Shown here piece by piece: positions 59,163 to 64,000 of a DNA stretch of 64,000 nucleotides (position 1 is the first letter of the stretch; the number at the start of each line of letters is the position of its first letter). The notes under the pieces were generated by a model. It was not told the DNA's origin and did no database searches. It saw only the letters and a program-made list of their open reading frames with translations. Position numbers and translations under genes: made by a program. The stretch is from positions 36,613,144 through 36,677,143 of the forward strand of contig JARWKL010000008.1 in assembly GCA_029961685.1 (NCBI GenBank). Reading direction: 5' to 3'. The stretch is from Aristolochia californica. Taxonomy: Eukaryota; Streptophyta; Magnoliopsida; Piperales; Aristolochiaceae.

Positions 59163-62108
59163 ATCTCATCTCGATCAATTGCACTGCTTGCTTGTATAAC
59201 ATGAATCTCATAATAGAACGCACAACAAAAGTGTGAAGAACAGACAAAGCCAACCAATTAGCAGAATCATTCATGAAGAACTGAGCCCTTCAACAACAAC
59301 ACCTTCTTGTTGTTGTCCAAGTTCCTTCCCCTCCCCCCCCTGCCTTTTTTTTTTTTCTGATAACAGATTTTGCTTGTATAAATTTTATAACTCTGATGCT
59401 TTCTTTTTGCATCTTTTGAGACATGTATTCCCTTGTAAGTAGTCCGTATCGCGTTCTCATTGACTTTAGCAGCTTGTGTTGATATATGACAACACTGTTT
59501 AGTTTTTATGTTTGTAAATTGTCTATAACAGTTGGGTCTTCACATTTTGATTCTTATATGAATTTCCTGCAACAAAGGTGCCTGACACATTCAGTGATGC
59601 CAAGAAGCATTCTAACAGGAAGGGCTAGCTTTCAAATTTTTGCAGCTCCATGGACCCATTTAGTTGACCCACTTGGTGGTTGCAGAAAGACAACAGAGAG
59701 ACCAGTCCAAAGAACACCACAGTATATGGCAAATGCAGATGTAAGATGAGCTGCCCAATGGTAAGGGCTAACATATTCTGAAACAGGCTCCTAAAGTACC
59801 AAAATGTTACTCGTCATGCAATAGGCAGTATATTAAGGTTCTTGGAGATTCTTGGACATCTACTCCAATTTTCACCATCCACCAATCAATTAGTCCTTGT
59901 CCTGCACCAACTGCAAAAAGAGCTGAAAGCTTCAATCCCAGTTGTTCAGTGATAAAACAAATCCTTTTGCCAGGAAGTATGCAAATGATAGAATGATTCC
60001 TCTAGTATTTCTTCTATTTATCATCTTTTATTTTCATCATTTTGGAGCTATTCATACTTTTGTTAACTCTGCAGAGGCCTGAGGCCCTCCTGTTACAAGC
60101 AATTGTAATCCATTTTTAGGCACATGTGCCTTATTGGCAGTCAAAATGGTTGCAGCTGCACAATACATTTTCCATTGAAATGGCCATGAAAAACCCTGAA
60201 AACAAAATAATTACTTGAATAAAGATGGGTAACTTGATGGAGAATAATCACTAAAAAAAGAAAAATCTTCTATATTTGTGCCAACTCAAGTCCATGAAAA
60301 ATTCAAAATCCTAAATGCCAAAAAGAAAAAAATGTAATTAGATGATGTCGGGAGTTCTAAGTAGCAATAATCCTGCTTATACTAGATACAAATTATCAAC
60401 TTCTCAATTTACATAGTTCAACCAATAGAAGACGACCACCTTGAGCTTGGCTCAAGCCTTTTTTTGTTAACGAAGATAGTTTCATGATAGGCAAAGAAGA
60501 AGAAGAAGAAAAAGAAGAAGAAAAGGAAAAGATTAGCTTTGCTCTTTGTTTCCAAGTTTTCTTTATCAATTCTCTTTTACATTATTTGTTCTTAAGTTCT
60601 AGTTAATCTCTTTTGCTGGTTCTTCAGGTGCTGTGTTCATACTTTCCATGCACTTTGCTGTTCGGCTTTTGCAGTTTCTAAGTTGTGTTCAACGATGATT
60701 GTCCACTCCCTTTACCATTATCACTTGATCGAATATAATTTTTCACCGGACAGAAAATTCTCTTCTTCACCATTGTTGCCCTGTTGTTTTTACTTTTTCG
60801 CAAAATTGCATCTTCACCAGGACTCCTTCTGGATGTTCCAGCAAGTCTTTGTTTGTCTAGCTGCTTGACAATGTCTGCTTCCAGAAGAAACCTGCAGCAG
60901 CTTCACTATTCTGCAGCGTCAACAATCTTCTTTCTCAAGTCCAGGAGATGACCGCATCTAGGGATTTAATTCTCTTCTTGCCAACTCAGAATCCCTCTTT
61001 GTGTTCCAAAGAGGGTTCCCATCAGACTTCTCAACTTCATACATCTCAATTTGCTTACCGCAGCAAAAAAAAATAGAACAACAGCTGGGTTATCGATTGC
61101 TGCTGAGATTTGGCTATCCTTCCTCCTTGTTGCCATCAAACAAGCTATAACAGCAGCAACTGACATTTCAGACCTCAAAAGAGTTCAATTGTTGATTCCG
61201 ACTTCAGTGTGACTCTTTCCAGGTCTTTCCTTGTACAAAGTTAGGTGACTTCTGCTGTAATTTTGTGTGCATAATGAGTTTTTAAGTCCAAGGTGCAGGT
61301 GTCTGGTTCCTCTTCCTTCTTGTCTCTTACTCTCATTAAAATAGGGCAGAATTTGTTCTCTTTGTGTCTTCTTTCCATTAGACCATTTCCTTTTCAACAA
61401 AAGGCTGATTGCCCAAGGCTCACAACAATAGGTGTGTACCCAATATCCGGTTTCAGTCAAATCGAGTTAATTTATTCTTCACCCTAAAAGTGGTGAAATT
61501 TGAACTATCCTTAAAAAGTAAGTAATACCCTTAATTGAGCTTATCCAAACTTTAAAATTGAGAGGAGTTTTCAGATTTAGACTATGTTTTTTACAGATGT
61601 ATGGAGCCTTGCCGTTTGGCTAGGAGTTATGTTTCCACTCTCATATTATTTCGAGGCAAGTTGGGTTTATTGGAAAAAGAAAGAGCAATCTCGAAGTAAG
61701 AACATCCAAATAAAGGGGAGAATGAAAATAAAGAATTTGCATCTTTGAAATATTTTGCAACTGAAAATGTTGAAGAAGGAAGATTGAAGATTGAAAGTCA
61801 AAGAAGTTTATGATATTTTTTTTATTTACAAGTTGGAGTATCAAATTCCAACTTAAGGAGGAGTGCTAAATATACACGGATAAGGGCTGTCTGGAGGGAG
61901 ACAATATACATGTTCTCTCTCCCCTTGTTTTTCTCTTTTCGATGTTCTCTCTTTCCTCTCTCTCTCTCTCTCATTCTTCTCTTCCTCCTTAAATTCTTGT
62001 TTTCATAATTTTAATATTTTTCAATGAATTCAAGTTTGAGTTCAAGAACAAATCGTCACTCAAACAAGTAGGCTAAAAACAATGAAAAAAGAATTACTAG
62101 GCTAAGGG
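59163..62108. other. Gap, no recognised gene
   Basis: It contains a (GAA)n-type tract (60497-60535), a homopolymer-rich patch at 59333-59360 and a (TC)n run near 61960. At 61850-61870 'acttaaggaggagTGCTAAATATA' resembles a purine tract plus an LTR start, but no partner LTR is seen. The ORFs are not recognisable. Confidence 0.45.
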
Positions 62109-62480
62109 ATCCACCTCCATTACCCTTATTCCTATAAGGCAAGGTGCTGATACCCTCAAATAGTTTAGACCCAAAAGCCTGGTTTCTAGTCCTTAAAAAA
62201 TCATGGCCAATGTCCTCTCATCTAGATTGGGTAATCTTCTATAATCAGCCCAAGCCAAAATGCTTTTACCAAAGGTCATCAAATTCTTGATGCAACCCTC
62301 ACCACATACTAGTGGACCTATTTCATAACAAGAACAAAAAGGTTATCATCAAACTTGACCCTGAGAAGGCTTTCAATTGTGTGAGTTGAAATTTCTTGGA
62401 TTTTGTGATTTTGGGAATGGATTGTGGCTGCAGTGGAGAAAATGGATCATGTCATTCTTTTCCCCCACATCCTATTGACT
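62109..62480 (+). pseudogene. LINE (L1-type) reverse transcriptase fragment
   Basis: In shifting frames it reads STSITLIPIRQGADTLK, then FRPKSLV, KIMANVLSSRLGNLL, HNKNKKVIIKLDPEKAF (about 62330-62380), NFLDFVILGMDCGC, and SLLISGETHGYFAS. These are the consecutive N-terminal and finger motifs of plant L1 reverse transcriptase (LIPK..., FRPISL, KLDxEKAFD). The FADD catalytic box is not found. Several stops and shifts are present. The fragment ends before repeat R copy 2. Confidence 0.85.
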
Positions 62481-62788
62481 ACTTATTAGTGGAGAAACTC
62501 ATGGATACTTTGCAAGCGTAGACATGAAGGTTGCTCAGACTAAGAAGGAATCTCTAAGACAATAAAGCCTCAAATACCAGCAGATTACTGAGTATCCTTG
62601 GGGACGACCTTATTATCATCTGGAAATTGGAGCCAATTGGCTCCCCACTACTGCCTTGTTCTAACCAAAATCCTGCATTTGGGTTAGCTTGGAAGTTGCT
62701 TGGACCTCTTGAAGTCCTCTTTTTTTTTTTAACAAAATTCTCACCTATGACAATGTTCTGCACAGAGATGGTTTGATTATGAATACCC

Positions 62789-64000
62789 AATCAAAATGAT
62801 CATAGTCTGAAACACACTTTGCTCAATTTTTAAAGGTAGCTCAAACACTAATCACCTCTTGAGTGAAGAATAAAAAAACTTGACTTAAGATGGAGGTTGG
62901 GCACACTCCTATACTTTTTAAGTAGCAGGTTCAAGCATTAATCTGAAATACGAAAACACAAGAAGATAAACTAAAGAAATATTAGAGGAAAATAACTTTA
63001 ACTAGAAGAAGGCGACTATGCAACACTCATACTTCCAAACGAAACTAGAATATGACCTTTTTTTTAACAACTAGGGGAGACTATAATGGTAGAACTTAAT
63101 AAATTTGACCAAGTATAATTTTTTTTTAGATGGTGACAACAATTTTTGGGTTGACGATGCATAAGATACACAACCAAGTAACAAAAACACAAAACTAGAA
63201 AACAACATCGAAGCAGGAAAATTTTACATAGCTTTGAACAAGCTCATCATGGAGTGATTAATTGTGACCAAAAATCTTTCATTAGAAGAGAAATTTGGAT
63301 AAATAACTAAAATTCTAGGAGAAAATTAAACACAATTTACGCTAATGTATGGAGAGATAAAGGAAAGAAAATAGGAAAAAAGAGAGAATTTCGGGAGAAT
63401 TGACCTTTAGTACTTCTTATATCAATATCTCCCATAATACAGATAAAAATTACAAAATGTGTACTTCTTAATAAAATAGACTCAAAGAGAGTTAATTTGA
63501 TACCTAATTTGACATAAAAAGCTTCATTCTTTAATGTGTTATGACCTCATAAAATATACTTTTTTTTAGAAAAATAATTTGATAGATTTCAGATTCTGTC
63601 ATATGGCTGAACTGAGTGCTCTTTCTTCTTTGGCTAGCATAGCCATTGACTCTTCCGATATTGTTATCTTCCTTTAGAAAAACTCAGATTGAGAATTGGT
63701 TTAATATTTAATAAAATAGACTTATAGACATATATTTTAACTTATATTTTTCCATATAAAGTCACGTTATTAATGGTATAAAATACCTCAAAAGTTGAAG
63801 CTTTCTGCTATTGCACAAACCTCTCTTGCTGTACAACCTTTGCTACTTCAAATATTAATTTCTATTTGTAGAAAACTCTGATTGCCAAAATTATTTTTGC
63901 GTTGGAAAGAAGACTCGATGTTCTTCGTTTAATCAACTAGCAGATAAAAAACGTATCCTCCTTTAACCACTTTTGGTAGGAGACTTCTTCTTCTTTAGTA
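62789..64000. repeat. Dispersed direct repeat R, copy 2 (runs off the window)
   Basis: It is nearly identical to 55117-56461 with scattered substitutions, a small insertion ('ctaatttgata', about 63505-63515) and a deletion of about 150 bp at about 63548. It reaches the window end. Confidence 0.9.

Noticed and set aside
1..64000. A new defence system, gene cluster or other undescribed system
   Set aside because: The three host genes are unrelated and unclustered, and all other coding sequence belongs to recognisable transposon families; no unexplained conserved gene set is visible.

Overview
The window is nuclear DNA of a flowering plant. It has intron-split genes with GT..AG junctions and consensus plant splice sites, AT-rich intergenic DNA, and many plant transposable elements (Ty1/copia, CACTA, hAT, TRIM, SINE, LINE). 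The species cannot be named from the sequence. Nothing looks bacterial, viral or organellar.

Only three host genes are recognisable, all in the left half. (1) 3785-5043 (+): the first four exons of a CYP87-type cytochrome P450. The exons for the rest of the enzyme, including the haem-binding end, are missing, and a degraded LTR element starts where they should follow. (2) 6880-14529 (-): a complete 12-exon gene for a WDR74/NSA1-type WD40 ribosome-biogenesis protein (402 codons by my exon model), probably with a further 5'UTR exon near 15351-15430. Its introns hold a SINE with a 14-bp target duplication and a run of 33 C (33 G in the transcript). (3) 30193-31797 (-): an intact single-exon coding region for a PHT1 high-affinity phosphate transporter (534 aa). 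A probable 1.5-1.6 kb 5'UTR intron, a TATA box at 33507-33514 and a P1BS phosphate-starvation element at 33645-33652 lie upstream of it.

The rest is transposon territory. Bases 1-945 are a higher-order tandem repeat (430-bp period made of 167 + 263). Between about 17.8 and 29.5 kb there is a three-level nest: a CACTA element is interrupted by a copia element (19383-25853, target duplication ATTAT), which is interrupted by a hAT element (23164-25341, target duplication GCTCATGG). From 39.7 to 54.3 kb there are two more copia elements with exact 5-bp duplications (39679-44057, TGTTT; 47703-51343, ATTAC), a solo LTR, remains of a minus-strand LTR element, and a perfectly periodic 10 x 25-bp minisatellite. 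From 55 to 64 kb there is a dispersed direct repeat of more than 1.2 kb, a second solo LTR in the opposite orientation, a complete 250-bp TRIM retrotransposon (88-bp LTRs, 74-bp interior, TTTCT duplication) and a LINE reverse-transcriptase fragment.

All transposon genes seen are broken by stops, frameshifts or deletions, so none looks autonomous. I found no convincing new biological system. The most notable observations are the miniature TRIM, the fully datable triple nest, the 430-bp higher-order repeat at the left edge, the 25-bp minisatellite inside a candidate LTR, and the promoter layout of the phosphate transporter. All boundaries and motif matches were read by eye; nothing was searched against databases.
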